Source of the DNA: Streptomyces sp. BV286
Lineage (GTDB): Bacteria > Actinomycetota > Actinomycetes > Streptomycetales > Streptomycetaceae
Direction: 5' to 3'
DNA length: 64,000 nt
Assembly (NCBI RefSeq): GCF_019090165.1
Contig: NZ_JAHRIB010000130.1
Coordinates: forward strand, 1 to 64,000
Below the pieces are notes generated by a model. The model was not told the DNA's origin, did no database searches, and was given only the letters and a program-made list of their open reading frames with translations. Positions 1-8,188 of the stretch are shown here, piece after piece. The translations under genes and the position numbers were made by a program. Numbering within the stretch: position 1 is the first letter of the stretch; every line of letters starts with the position of its first letter.

Positions 1-563
1 GCCGCGGCGCTCGCGGCGGCCTGCTCCTGCTGCTGCCCCAGCAGCCCGCCCGGTGTCTGCTGCGCCGCCGCGGCGGCCGGCCGCTGGTTCCCCTCCAGCT
101 GCTGCCCGAGCTGCGACAGACCCGGGGTGAAGCTCGCGGCGGTCGCGCCGACCAGCAGCAACGCGGCGACGAGCTGTCGTGCGAGCAGTTGGCTGGGCCC
201 GGCCCCGGGCACCCGGTTCGGCAGCCCGACGCCCGACAGCGCGGCCTTCACCTCGACGAGCACACAGGCGGTGAACTGGGCCCAGGCGAGCCAGACGACG
301 ACGGTCAGCGTGTTGATGAACGTGTCGACGCTGATCTCTTTCTGGAGCCAGTCCAGACTCGGCGCGCCGCCCGGCAGCGGCCATCCGATCAGCACGGCCA
401 GCGCCCCGGGCACCCCGATCAGCAGCACGAGCAGGGCGACGAAGGCGAGGAGCGCCTTCAGGAAGTCCCCGAACGAACGGCGGCGCCGGGGCAGGGGCTG
501 CGGCGTCCGATTCCTCGGACCCGGCGAGCTTCCCGTCGAGTTGGAAGTGGTACGTCGCGCCAT
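1..563 (-). CDS. Membrane protein, N-terminal part (LysM/BTAD-type family likely)
   Basis: The gene is cut by the window edge; only the first 187 residues are seen. It starts at the ATG at 563. A basic, proline-rich N-terminus is followed by a membrane segment (about residues 37-60), a second one (about 82-105, rich in W and A), and a third (about 140-158). A glutamine/alanine-rich stretch then begins a probable linker. This matches, from memory, the start of the large Streptomyces membrane proteins that carry a LysM domain and a C-terminal bacterial transcriptional activator domain and are encoded near Tad loci. Neither domain lies inside the window, so that identity is inferred. Confidence 0.6.
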   Translation of the reverse strand, partial: MARRTTSNSTGSSPGPRNRTPQPLPRRRRSFGDFLKALLAFVALLVLLIGVPGALAVLIGWPLPGGAPSLDWLQKEISVDTFINTLTVVVWLAWAQFTACVLVEVKAALSGVGLPNRVPGAGPSQLLARQLVAALLLVGATAASFTPGLSQLGQQLEGNQRPAAAAAQQTPGGLLGQQQEQAAASAA

Positions 564-895
564 GGCGGGTGTCCTGATGTCGTGTGTGGAGGGAGGGACA
601 GCGGGGGTGCACTGAGCCTACTTAGATCCTATTCAGCGTGTCGAAGGGCTTGGAGGGACGGAGTGCCTTCGGCGCCACCACTTACGCACCGTCCATCCCG
701 TAAGCCGGAGTTGTCCGTCCTGGCGCAGGTCTCGGCGGACGCGGGAACGGGCCCGTTCGCAACTGTCACGCACGGACCTCACGATCCCCACACAATCCCC
801 CATCGCCCCACCGAGGCCCTCTACTCCCCCCTGATAGCTTCGTTCCCTGTTGCACACATGCCTCATACACACATGTCTTACAGGGGAGTACACCC
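564..895. other. Divergent intergenic region
   Basis: This 332-base gap separates the leftward membrane protein from the rightward lipoprotein and must hold both promoters. A purine-rich ribosome binding site (AGGGGAG, about 881-887) precedes the GTG at 896. I see no convincing -35/-10 pair, inverted repeat or RNA gene. Confidence 0.4.
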
Positions 896-1543
896 GTGGC
901 CCGCCGCACCGTCACCACCGCCGCCGCGTTCGCCGCCACCGCGGCACTGCTGCTCACCGCTTGCGGCGGGAGTGACACGTCGTCCCCGGACGACATCGAA
1001 GGGGCGGGCAAGGGATCGGGCGGCAGCCCGTCGGCCTCCGCGTCCTCGCCGGCCGGTGCGGACCGCCCGACGACCAGGCTCCCGAAGAACTTCCGGCTGA
1101 CCTTCGAGGACTGGACGAGCGACGACCCGCAGACCCGGGCCGTCCTCACCGACGCCAGAGAGCAGCTCCGCGCGGGTTACGCGGCGATCATCGCGAACGA
1201 GCCCGACGGCGGTGAGGCCCTCGCCTTCTACGACACCAGGACCGGCCTGTCCCAGGACCGTCAGTGGATCAGGAGCTACACGGACAAGAACCTCACGGTG
1301 TTCGGCAAGCTGCCCGCGTTCGACCCCGAGGTCTCCTTCACCGGAAACAAGAAGGCGGCGTCCCTCACCTACTGCACCGACGAGAGCAAGGCGTACTCCA
1401 GGAACCGCGAGACCGGCGAGGTCGCGGGGAACCCGGCGGGCACGGACCCCCGGATCCGCTACACCGTCAGCCTCGCCAAGAACGCCCGGGGTGTCTGGCA
1501 GAACCTGTCGACCCGCTCGGAGAGGGGCGCCTGCACGCGATGA
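896..1543 (+). CDS. Secretory lipoprotein, first member of a duplicated pair
   Basis: A 215-residue lipoprotein precursor. A short basic N-terminus and an Ala/Leu-rich core end in the lipobox LLTAC, with Cys23 as lipidation site, then a Gly/Ser/Asp-rich tether. The mature domain (about residues 60-215) has cysteines at the TYCTD and GACTR positions that could form a disulfide. It is a paralogue of the lipoprotein at 23263. Each is followed by an overlapping gene for an exported protein, so the two products probably act together on the outer face of the membrane. GTG is chosen as start because of the AGGGGAG upstream. I recognise no named domain; the function is unknown. Confidence 0.8.
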   Translation: MARRTVTTAAAFAATAALLLTACGGSDTSSPDDIEGAGKGSGGSPSASASSPAGADRPTTRLPKNFRLTFEDWTSDDPQTRAVLTDAREQLRAGYAAIIANEPDGGEALAFYDTRTGLSQDRQWIRSYTDKNLTVFGKLPAFDPEVSFTGNKKAASLTYCTDESKAYSRNRETGEVAGNPAGTDPRIRYTVSLAKNARGVWQNLSTRSERGACTR

Positions 1544-2607
1544 GGTATCCCCGCGGATGGTCGTCGCCGGTGGTCGCCTCGCTGGCGGTCGCGTCGCTCG
1601 CTCCGGTACTTCCCGCCTCCGTACCGGCCCACGCCGTCGGGCACGGCGGGGTCAACGGGGCGGCCGACGACGACCGGAACATCTCCGCCGCGGCCGACCG
1701 GTCGCGGATCCGGGTCACCCAGGTGAGCGGCCCCACCGGCGGGGAACGGGGCGCCCTCGCACCGACGGACGTGAACTGGAAACCGCCGCCCTGCTGGTAC
1801 GAGCCCGTCTTCACCCCCGCCCAGCTGAAGGGCTTCTCGGAGACCGACGGCAGCGGTGACGTCAGCCTCCGCCAGGGCTGGATCGGATCACGCCTGTGGA
1901 CCGACCACTTCAAGGACGAGAAGGACGCCCGCAACTACTTCGCCACGCCGTCGACCGCGCAGGGCTACAAGAACTACAACCTCGGCAAGGACGGCTACTT
2001 CTGGCGCGGGGTCGCGCCTGACGTGAGCTCCGTCGACGACACGTCGAAATGCGGTCGGCTGATGTTCTGGCAGGACGCCGGTGAGATCCCCGACGTCCCG
2101 GACGCCCCCACGCCGGAGACCCTCGCCGACTACGCGTACGACAAGGTCAAGGTCCCCGAGACCGAGGTCGAGCTGAGGCCGGCGGCCAAGTCCACGGTCA
2201 ACCTGCCCACTTGGGTGTGGCTCGACAAGGGGACCTTCCAGGACGTCAGGGTCCGGGCCGAGTTGCCCGGCACCGGCCTGTGGGCCGAGACGACGGCGAA
2301 GCCCGTCGCCCTGCACCTGGAACCCGGCACCGAGAACGCGGAGACCTACCCCGCCGGCAGTGACTGCGAGATCGACGAGGACGGCTCGATCGGCACCCCG
2401 TACAAGAAGGGGGACGCCGGCGGCACCCCGCCCTGCGGCATCAAGTACCTGCGTGCCACCGGCGGCGATCCCTACCGGCTCGCCGCCTCCGTCACCTGGC
2501 AGATCACCTGGGAGGGATCGGGCGGCGCGGGCGGCGACCTCCCCGACGGCACCTTCGAGACCGCCCAGGACGTGAACGTCCAGGAGATCCAGTCGATCAA
2601 CCGCTGA
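1540..2607 (+). CDS. Exported protein paired with the upstream lipoprotein
   Basis: A 355-residue protein whose ATG overlaps the lipoprotein stop (ATGA, 1540-1543), indicating translational coupling. Residues 1-33 form a signal peptide ending in an AHA-type cleavage site. The mature part is paralogous to the product at 23928. Shared landmarks are the NW(K/T)PP(S/P)CWY motif near residue 85, a (K)DYNVDKDG-like segment, LPTW(A/V)WLD near the middle, and a conserved tail ending EIQSINR or EIQSVNR. Paired cysteines in the second half suggest disulfides outside the cell. No transmembrane anchor is seen after the signal peptide. The function is unknown. Similar Streptomyces proteins are often annotated with unrelated names, and I see no enzyme motif. 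Confidence 0.78.
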   Translation: MRYPRGWSSPVVASLAVASLAPVLPASVPAHAVGHGGVNGAADDDRNISAAADRSRIRVTQVSGPTGGERGALAPTDVNWKPPPCWYEPVFTPAQLKGFSETDGSGDVSLRQGWIGSRLWTDHFKDEKDARNYFATPSTAQGYKNYNLGKDGYFWRGVAPDVSSVDDTSKCGRLMFWQDAGEIPDVPDAPTPETLADYAYDKVKVPETEVELRPAAKSTVNLPTWVWLDKGTFQDVRVRAELPGTGLWAETTAKPVALHLEPGTENAETYPAGSDCEIDEDGSIGTPYKKGDAGGTPPCGIKYLRATGGDPYRLAASVTWQITWEGSGGAGGDLPDGTFETAQDVNVQEIQSINR

Positions 2608-2722
2608 CGCGTGACCGCCGCGCGGCAACGGCCGTTCCCCTTCCCGAACACCCTCAAGGCCCCGCCAGAACACCCGACTGCACCCAACAACACCCGACAA
2701 CAGAAGAAGAGACGCGCACACC

Positions 2723-3742
2723 ATGGCATCCCCGCACCCGGCCCGCGCCGCACGTACGACCGGCCTGACCCTGCTCGTACTCGGCGTGACCTCCGCCGTC
2801 GCCCTCACGGGATGCGGCGGCGGCACCACGGACGAGAAGGGCGACGCCGGCACGGACACCCCGGCCTCCGCCTCACCCAGGGGCGCCGTGACGCGCGCAC
2901 AGGCGGCGAAGATCGTCGACAACTACGCGGCGGTCAACAGCAAGGCGAACAGGACGCGGAACACCAGGCTGCTGAGCACGGTCGAAGGCGGCCAGCTCCA
3001 CGAGCAGAGCAAGGCGGACCACAAGACCTTCGGCACCTGGACGAAGGAGGACCAGAGCGCCTACGCGAAGCCCTTCTCCTACCGGGACCGGACGTACTAC
3101 ATCCCCGCGGGCGAGGACTGGTTCGCGGTCAGGGCCATGGCTGACGGCTCGAAGACACCGGCCCTGCTGGTCTTCGACAAGGAGGGCGGCGCGTGGAAGC
3201 TGATGTCGGCGGTCCGCACCGACACCCCGATCCCGGCCGTCGACACCGGCAACTCCGGTCTCGCCACCGCCGTGAGCCCTGCCACCCGCGTCGGAAAGCT
3301 GGCTCCGAACGACGTGAGCGCGGCGTTCGAGGACCTCTACGAGACCGGCGGCACGAAGGCCGGCGCCGGCATCTCCCACACCACGGCCCCGGCCGAGGCC
3401 GCCCTCAAGCTCCACAAGGAGCGCGACAAGGGCGGCCTGAGCAAGTGGGCGACGAAGAAGTACTTCGCCAAGAAACCGGCGCACACCACGACATACGCGC
3501 TGCGACTGGCCGACGGCGGTGTCCTGGCTGTCGTCCCGACCGCCCACACCCAGGAAACACTGCTCAAGCCGCAGTACATGAGCAGCTTCCAGATCACCCC
3601 GAACAAGGAGGAGTCCGTCTACAACCCCGAGAAGCGCCCCCTCGTCACGGACACGTTCCAGGGCACGACACTCACCACGCTCCCCAAATCCGGCAAGCCT
3701 TCGGTGATCGCGTCTGCGTACCGGATGACGGACTCGGAGTAG
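2723..3742 (+). CDS. Secretory lipoprotein
   Basis: A 339-residue lipoprotein. The signal sequence ends in the lipobox ALTGC (Cys31), followed by a Gly/Thr/Asp-rich tether. The body starts with AQAAKIVDNYAAVNSKAN and looks like an alpha/beta extracytoplasmic domain. The last third is rich in Thr and Lys. It follows the lipoprotein/secreted pair by 115 bases in the same direction and is followed by a gene relic and a WXG100-like gene, so it belongs to the leftmost module of the secretion-linked island. I recognise no catalytic motif. The start is the first ATG; an A/G-rich stretch (AGAAGAAGAG) precedes it. Confidence 0.78.
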   Translation: MASPHPARAARTTGLTLLVLGVTSAVALTGCGGGTTDEKGDAGTDTPASASPRGAVTRAQAAKIVDNYAAVNSKANRTRNTRLLSTVEGGQLHEQSKADHKTFGTWTKEDQSAYAKPFSYRDRTYYIPAGEDWFAVRAMADGSKTPALLVFDKEGGAWKLMSAVRTDTPIPAVDTGNSGLATAVSPATRVGKLAPNDVSAAFEDLYETGGTKAGAGISHTTAPAEAALKLHKERDKGGLSKWATKKYFAKKPAHTTTYALRLADGGVLAVVPTAHTQETLLKPQYMSSFQITPNKEESVYNPEKRPLVTDTFQGTTLTTLPKSGKPSVIASAYRMTDSE

Positions 3743-3822
3743 GGGGGTCGGGGGCGGTCGGCACGGACCACCCCCGCACCCGATACGTGACCTTCCGGAC
3801 GGCGCCGCCTCCGCCTCCGCGA

Positions 3823-3942
3823 GGTGTCCCCGGAACCACCGACCAGGTCGTGCTCGTCTCTGGTGCCAGTCCCGTCCTTGATCCGGCCGAGGCGTTCCAC
3901 GACATCTTCGACGCCGTGACGGGTACCTTCCGTTTCGTGTAG
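3823..3942 (+). pseudogene. Relic: C-terminal tail of a Mog1/LpqN-like gene
   Basis: An open stretch ending at the TAG at 3940-3942 encodes only the last 40 or so residues of a protein family found intact three times in this window (21247, 26595, 33723). The diagnostic part is a VPG..DQVVLVSGASPVLDP stretch followed by FFDIFDA-like AFHDIFDAVTGTFRFV. The intact copy at 21247 ends VPGQEGKVALVAGSSQVLDL then FDIFDAITSTFRF. The first 170 or so residues are gone and no start codon fits. The relic sits directly before a WXG100-like gene, as the intact copies at 26595 do, so the ancestral order is still legible. Confidence 0.7.
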
Positions 3943-3998
3943 GCATCACTCGTACGGACATGGGCCGCCGAGCCACGGACACCACAGGGGGATCGCAC

Positions 3999-4337
3999 AT
4001 GGGCAAGCCCGACCTCGCGCTGCCGCTCAGTGAGCTGGAGGACTACGGCACCCGGCTGCGTGACATCAAGTCGCGGATGAACCACACCAAGAAGCTCTTC
4101 GAGTCCTACCGGGACGACATCGGTGACGGCGGTGTCTACGACAAGCTGGAGGACTTCGAGTCCAACTGGGAGGACGGCCGCGAGGACATCAACCAGCAGC
4201 TCGAGGCCTTGGCCCAGATGTCCGAGGCGGTCGTCCGTGAGTTCAAGAAGCTGGACGACGACCTGGCGAAGCAGGTCTCCGAGGGTGTGAAGTCCGACGG
4301 CGGCAAGCAGGAAGGCGGCAAGGGCGGCAACAAGTAG
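3999..4337 (+). CDS. WXG100-like protein
   Basis: A 112-residue, highly charged helical protein fitting the two-helix WXG100/ESAT-6-like fold. Trp57 lies in FESNWEDGRED at the predicted turn, matching SDGWNDNRE and DNWDDNRK in the paralogues at 27272 and 31613. The end of helix two reads FKKLDDDL, with Phe at the tyrosine position of the YxxxD/E export signature. A Gly/Lys-rich tail follows. The start is the ATG at 3999 because AGGGGGA lies 7 bases upstream; an ATG at 3960 lacks a site. It follows a gene relic and precedes convergent Tad genes, so the large carrier gene expected downstream is missing. It is probably a type VII substrate or carrier partner. Confidence 0.8.
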   Translation: MGKPDLALPLSELEDYGTRLRDIKSRMNHTKKLFESYRDDIGDGGVYDKLEDFESNWEDGREDINQQLEALAQMSEAVVREFKKLDDDLAKQVSEGVKSDGGKQEGGKGGNK

Positions 4338-4400
4338 CCGCCCGGAGGATGTCTCGGTCGGCCCACGACTGCCGACTCGGGACTGCCGGCCCGCGACTGC

Positions 4401-4444
4401 CGGCCCGGTCCGCCGGGCCGCCGCCCGGCCGCCCCGCGAGGGGC
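4401..4444. terminator. GC-rich hairpins between convergent genes
   Basis: Between the WXG100-like stop and the end of the Tad operon is a perfect 8-bp stem with a 4-base loop (CGGCCCGG at 4401-4408, CCGGGCCG at 4413-4420). A second hairpin follows (GCCCC at 4431-4435, GGGGC at 4440-4444). The preceding bases (about 4366-4405) repeat a CGACTGCCGG-like unit three times. No U-tract is visible; this is a plausible bidirectional terminator. Confidence 0.5.
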
Positions 4445-4448
4445 CGCC

Positions 4449-4943
4449 TCAGCCGACCTCGTTCTCCGCCACCGCCCGGCCCCGGACCGTCACGTCACCG
4501 CCGTAGAACATGCCCGTGAAGACCGGCGAGTAGGTGAGCTGGACCTCCACCTCGACCTGGTCGGCGGTCGCGGCGACACAGTGCGTCGCCGCGATGTCCG
4601 GGCCGGTCATGCCCATCTCCTGGGCGAAGGCCTTCACGCGGGCGCCGCAGTTCTCGAAGAGGATCGGCGCGCCGCCGCCCTCGTTCTGGTACAGCTCCTC
4701 GAGGTCGACGTCCTGGGCTGCGTAACGGGCGGCCTGTTCTGCGATGTCGGCGGCGCGTTCGCGCTTGGAGATGGACAGCCCGCCGTCGATGACGAACGCC
4801 GACAGGGACAGGAACACGAGCGCGAAGATGATCACCGCGCCGGCGCCCGAGCCCCGGTCGTCGAGGCGTGCGCGCCTCGCGTCCACCCACGTACGTACGA
4901 CGGCTCCGCGGAGCCGCATGCGTCCGGCCATCGCCGTCCTCAC
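4449..4943 (-). CDS. TadG/TadE-like pseudopilin, last gene of the Tad locus
   Basis: A 164-residue protein with a basic N-terminus, then DRGSGAGAV leading into a single hydrophobic helix (about residues 34-56) and an extracytoplasmic domain with two cysteines. This is the layout of pseudopilin-like TadE/TadG proteins that a Tad machine processes and exports. Unlike its two neighbours it lacks the Glu five residues after the cleavage-site Gly, so it may be processed differently or remain an anchor. The start overlaps the stop of the preceding TadE gene by ATGA (4940-4943). It is the distal gene of the operon. Confidence 0.78.
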   Translation of the reverse strand: MRTAMAGRMRLRGAVVRTWVDARRARLDDRGSGAGAVIIFALVFLSLSAFVIDGGLSISKRERAADIAEQAARYAAQDVDLEELYQNEGGGAPILFENCGARVKAFAQEMGMTGPDIAATHCVAATADQVEVEVQLTYSPVFTGMFYGGDVTVRGRAVAENEVG

Positions 4944-5401
4944 GCCTTCCTCTTGAAGGGGTCCAGCGGCGAGGTGAACGACGCCGTCAGCCGGGTCGGT
5001 ACGTCCAGGCCGAGCATGGCCAGACCCCGCACCTCGCAGCTGACCTCCACGGTGAACAGGTCCGCGTCCTCGAAGCCGGCACTGGTCTTGTCCACCGAGA
5101 CCGGGCCCGAGCAGACGTCCGCCAGGTCGGCGTCCGCGGCCTTCTGGGCCTCGGCCATCGCGGTCCCCTCGTCCCGCTGGAGCGACCCGGAGCGCGCCGC
5201 GTCCCTGGCCGCCCCGTCCATCGCCCCCCGCCCGTCGACCAGTTGCCCGAAGGCCACCAGCACCAGGATGAAGAGGATCATCACCGGGGCGAGGATCACC
5301 ACCTCGACGGTGGACAGCCCGCGGTCACCGGCCGCCGCGAGGGCCCGCTCCCGGACCCGGCGGCTCACCGGGCGCAGAGCGCCGCGCATGAGAGGGCGCA
5401 T
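4940..5401 (-). CDS. TadE-like pseudopilin
   Basis: A 153-residue TadE family protein. A basic leader ends DRGLSTVEV, fitting the type IVb prepilin cleavage rule (Gly, then Glu at +5). One hydrophobic helix follows (about residues 30-52) with the pattern ILAPVMILFILVLVAFGQ. The C-terminal domain has a Cys pair (LADVCSG and VEVSCEV). It abuts the TadE gene at 5402 and overlaps the downstream TadG-like gene by ATGA, so the three pseudopilins are translated together. Its role is as a minor pseudopilin of the Tad machine at the membrane. Confidence 0.82.
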   Translation of the reverse strand: MRPLMRGALRPVSRRVRERALAAAGDRGLSTVEVVILAPVMILFILVLVAFGQLVDGRGAMDGAARDAARSGSLQRDEGTAMAEAQKAADADLADVCSGPVSVDKTSAGFEDADLFTVEVSCEVRGLAMLGLDVPTRLTASFTSPLDPFKRKA

Positions 5402-5845
5402 CTAGTTCCCGTCCTCCTCGACGAACCGCTCCACCGGTCCCACCGACTGCGCGTGCACCGTCAGATCCAGTCCGGGGAACACCGACGGCACCTTCGCCGT
5501 GATCTCCACTCCGACCGTGTTCTGGTCCGGCTGGAGCATCGTCACGTCCGGGCCGAGCACCAACTGCGGCCCCAGCTGCGCGATGTAGCTGTCGACGACG
5601 TCCTGCGCCTCGCCACGCCACGCGCCCGGCGACTCGTCGGCCGTGGCACGGGCCTTGCGGGCGCCGGCCTGGGCCGCCGCCTGGGCCACGTGGTCGGCGA
5701 AGAAGTACAGCGCGAACTGCACCGTCGCGAAGATCATGAAGAAGAGCACGGGCGTGAGCAGCACGAACTCGATCGCGGTCATGCCGGAGTCGCCGCGGGC
5801 GGAGGCGGCCTCCACCCGGCGGCGTATCCAGCGTCGTACGCTCAC
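5402..5845 (-). CDS. TadE-like pseudopilin
   Basis: A 147-residue TadE protein. The leader reads RGDSGMTAIEFVLLTPV, a textbook TadE signature with Gly at the cleavage site and Glu at +5, and the helix spans about residues 22-48. The periplasmic-side domain ends in charged residues. The start is GTG at 5845 with GGGG 6 bases upstream. A triplicated 9-base repeat lies just beyond that site. It directly precedes the next TadE gene with no gap. It is expected to be matured by a prepilin peptidase, which is not encoded in this window. Confidence 0.82.
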   Translation of the reverse strand: MSVRRWIRRRVEAASARGDSGMTAIEFVLLTPVLFFMIFATVQFALYFFADHVAQAAAQAGARKARATADESPGAWRGEAQDVVDSYIAQLGPQLVLGPDVTMLQPDQNTVGVEITAKVPSVFPGLDLTVHAQSVGPVERFVEEDGN

Positions 5846-5857
5846 CAGTTTCCCCGT

Positions 5858-5884
5858 ATGCGAGAGATGCGAGAGATGCGAGAG
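5858..5884. repeat. Three perfect copies of a 9-base unit
   Basis: ATGCGAGAG occurs three times head to tail (5858-5866, 5867-5875, 5876-5884), and a decayed fourth unit follows. It lies in the 76-base gap between the Flp-like pilin stop and the TadE start, about 12 bases before the GTG start codon. Replication slippage here could change the leader spacing between pilin and pseudopilin genes. Confidence 0.75.
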
Positions 5885-5921
5885 TTATGAGAGGTGCGGG
5901 AGAGAGAGGGCAGGGACCGGA

Positions 5922-6173
5922 TCAGCAGGTGCTGCCCGCGTCCGCGCCCTTGATGCACTCGCCGACCTTGTTGGCACCGTCGCTGAGCGCGGCGTTGATG
6001 ATCGCGGCGACCACCCCGACGATCGCCACGACGACCGCCGAGATGATGACCCACTCCACCGCGGACGCACCGCGGTCGAGTTCGCCGGAGCGGGCGCGCT
6101 GCACCCGGCCCTGGAGGAAGGTGATCAGAAAGTCCACCCCCGGGATCCCGGTGCTGTAGTTCCGTCCGTTCAT
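5922..6173 (-). CDS. Flp-like major pilin
   Basis: An 83-residue protein, the length expected for a Flp-type pilin plus extended leader. The motif DRGASAVEW matches the Flp cleavage consensus (Gly, Glu at +5, aromatic at +6; Trp here in place of the usual Tyr). An uninterrupted hydrophobic helix follows (about residues 40-66), then a short tail with two cysteines (GECIKG and STC at the very end) that could be disulfide-linked. The start is the ATG at 6173. It sits between tadC and the TadE genes, as major pilins do in Streptomyces Tad loci. The gaps of 104 and 76 bases on either side are larger than elsewhere in the operon, perhaps allowing separate expression. Confidence 0.75.
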   Translation of the reverse strand: MNGRNYSTGIPGVDFLITFLQGRVQRARSGELDRGASAVEWVIISAVVVAIVGVVAAIINAALSDGANKVGECIKGADAGSTC

Positions 6174-6277
6174 GGTGAGTTGTCCTCTCGAGACTGTTCG
6201 GAGCAGTCGGTGCGGTTGGTTTCGGTTCGCTTCGAAGATGCAGTTGTGGTGGCCGGTTCCGGTGCCGTTGCCGTCGC

Positions 6278-7204
6278 TCAGACCTGGAACACGCGCATCG
6301 CCGCCGGGAAGATCAGGAAGACGAGGAACCCGGCGCAGAGCAGCAGCTGTGCCACGAGCATCGACTGCGACTTCTCGCCGGCGCTGCCCTCGATCTCGGC
6401 GAGTTCGCGGTGCCGCATCGTCTCGGCGCGCGAGGCCAGCGACTCGCGCACCTTCGCGCCGTCGTCCGCGACGAGCGCCAACGACGCCGACAGGTCCTTG
6501 AGTTCCTCGACGCCGAGGTCCTCGCCGAGCGAGCCGAGGGCCTGCCACTGGCTGATGCCGGTGATCCGGGCGTCGGCGAGGGCGTTGCGGATGCGCTGGG
6601 TGGCCCAGCCGTCGGAGACCTCGGCGGCCGCCATCAGGGCCTCGGGGAGGCCGCGGCCGCCCGCCAGGCTCATCGACACGAGGTCGAGGTACGCGCCGAT
6701 CACGCGCCGCAGGTCGCGCCGCTTCTCGGCCGCGTCCCGCCGCACCTCCAGATCGGGCAGGAAGAAGAAGACGAGCGCGAAGAGCAGCGCCAGCCACACC
6801 GGGACGACCGGGCTGCTGCCGAAGCCGAGCGTCCAGACCACGGCGAACATGAACGGCCCGAAGAACAGTCCCGCGGCGCCCAGCAGCACCTTCGTCGCGA
6901 GGAAGTTCTCCCAACTCCGGTCGAGGACCGCGAGGTCGGCCCGCAGCGACCGCTGTTCCCAGCCCTGCTGCAGGTAGAACTCGGCGACCCGCCGGCCCAC
7001 CTGGGCCCGTACGCTGCCGAGCCGCCCGGCGTCGGCGGTGCGGTGCGCGGACTCGTACGCCGCTCCCCGCGCGCGCATCGCGTCGATGCGGGCGACCTGG
7101 GCGACCGCGCTGCGCTTGGACGGCATCAGGGCGCGGACGAGGGCGAAGATGCCCAGGCCCAGGACGGCGCCGACCAGGACGGGCATGGTCAGGGTGGAGT
7201 TCAT
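6278..7204 (-). CDS. tadC: TadC-like inner-membrane platform protein
   Basis: A 308-residue member of the type II secretion F (GspF/TadC) family. There is a membrane segment at the N-terminus (residues 7-27), two adjacent segments in the middle (about 110-155), and one at the extreme C-terminus (LLLCAGFLVFLIFPA). The cytoplasmic part includes the DLVSMSLAGGRGLPEAL stretch characteristic of T2SSF domains. The ATG overlaps the tadB stop (ATGA, 7201-7204). TadB and TadC are expected to pair as the platform on which the TadA ATPase acts during pilus assembly. Confidence 0.85.
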   Translation of the reverse strand: MNSTLTMPVLVGAVLGLGIFALVRALMPSKRSAVAQVARIDAMRARGAAYESAHRTADAGRLGSVRAQVGRRVAEFYLQQGWEQRSLRADLAVLDRSWENFLATKVLLGAAGLFFGPFMFAVVWTLGFGSSPVVPVWLALLFALVFFFLPDLEVRRDAAEKRRDLRRVIGAYLDLVSMSLAGGRGLPEALMAAAEVSDGWATQRIRNALADARITGISQWQALGSLGEDLGVEELKDLSASLALVADDGAKVRESLASRAETMRHRELAEIEGSAGEKSQSMLVAQLLLCAGFLVFLIFPAAMRVFQV

Positions 7205-8181
7205 CGGCGTACCCCCTCCTCCGGCAGCGACTGGGACTGTGACGGCGACGGCATGCGCGGGCGTACGAACTGGACCGCCGACTCGTCCCGTACGAGGAAC
7301 CGCTCCGGTGTCTCGATGGTGGACAGCTTGCGCAGCCACAGGAAGCCGAGCGCGAACAGGCCGCACACACAGGCGAGTACGAGCTGGCCGACCGCCGTGC
7401 CGTACGGCTCGACGAAGTCGCGGTTGAAGATCGACAGGCCGAGGACGAAGGCGACCGAGACCGCGACGACGATCTGCACCGAGCGGCGGGTCGACGCCCG
7501 CTGGGCCATGACGCGCTGACGCATGTCGACCTCTTCGCGCGCCGACTTCGCGAGCGCGCCCAGGACCTGGCGCAGACCCGGGCCGCGCAGGCGGGCGTTG
7601 AGGATGAGGGCGGCCACGATGATGTCGGCGGACGCGTCGTTGATCTCGTCGGCGAGCTGCTGGAGTGCTTCCGGCAGCGGTGTGCGGGAGCGCAGGCGGT
7701 CGACGAGGGCGTCGAGGTGCGGGCGCAGCACGGGGGCCGAGGCACGTGCGGAGGCGGGGATGGCCTGTTCGAGGCCGACCGCGCCCGCGATGGTGTCGCG
7801 CAGCGACTCGGTCCAGGAGGCGAGGGCCTCCACGCGGCGCATGGCGGCCTTCTCCTCGGAGGCGCCGCCGAAGAGCTTGTCCCAGAAGAAGACGAGGATG
7901 GCGGTCGCGATACCGGCGACGGCCCACCGGGTGAGCAGCAGGACGACGATGCCGGCGCCTGCCGCGATCGAGCCGCGCCGGCCGGCGAACCGGACGATTT
8001 CGGAGGCCCGTTCGCTCGCCTTCTGCTTCTCGTGGTCGGGCTTGGCGGGCAGTCCGCGGACCGCCACGGCGAACAGGGCGAGGCCGCCGCCGACGGCGAT
8101 GCCGCACGCGAGCGCGTACAGGACCGTCGTGGAGAACAGCCCGCCCATGGAGCCGAGCGAGTCGAGAGCGGCGAGAGTCAT
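7201..8181 (-). CDS. tadB: TadB-like inner-membrane platform protein
   Basis: A 326-residue type II secretion F family protein. It has a membrane segment at about residues 18-42, a pair around 74-98, and two near the C-terminus (about 235-283). The cytoplasmic domain holds LASWTESLRDTIAGAVGLEQAI and PLPEALQQLADEI, typical of TadB. It starts 7 bases after the tadA stop and overlaps tadC by four bases, so tadA, tadB and tadC form one tight translational unit. The proline/serine-rich C-terminal tail is variable in the family. Confidence 0.85.
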   Translation of the reverse strand: MTLAALDSLGSMGGLFSTTVLYALACGIAVGGGLALFAVAVRGLPAKPDHEKQKASERASEIVRFAGRRGSIAAGAGIVVLLLTRWAVAGIATAILVFFWDKLFGGASEEKAAMRRVEALASWTESLRDTIAGAVGLEQAIPASARASAPVLRPHLDALVDRLRSRTPLPEALQQLADEINDASADIIVAALILNARLRGPGLRQVLGALAKSAREEVDMRQRVMAQRASTRRSVQIVVAVSVAFVLGLSIFNRDFVEPYGTAVGQLVLACVCGLFALGFLWLRKLSTIETPERFLVRDESAVQFVRPRMPSPSQSQSLPEEGVRR

Positions 8182-8188
8182 GGTCGGT

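Noticed and set aside
1264..1539. An earlier in-frame start for the secreted protein at 1540
   Set aside because: It would overlap most of the lipoprotein gene and hide the signal peptide. The ATGA overlap at 1540 gives a proper export signal.
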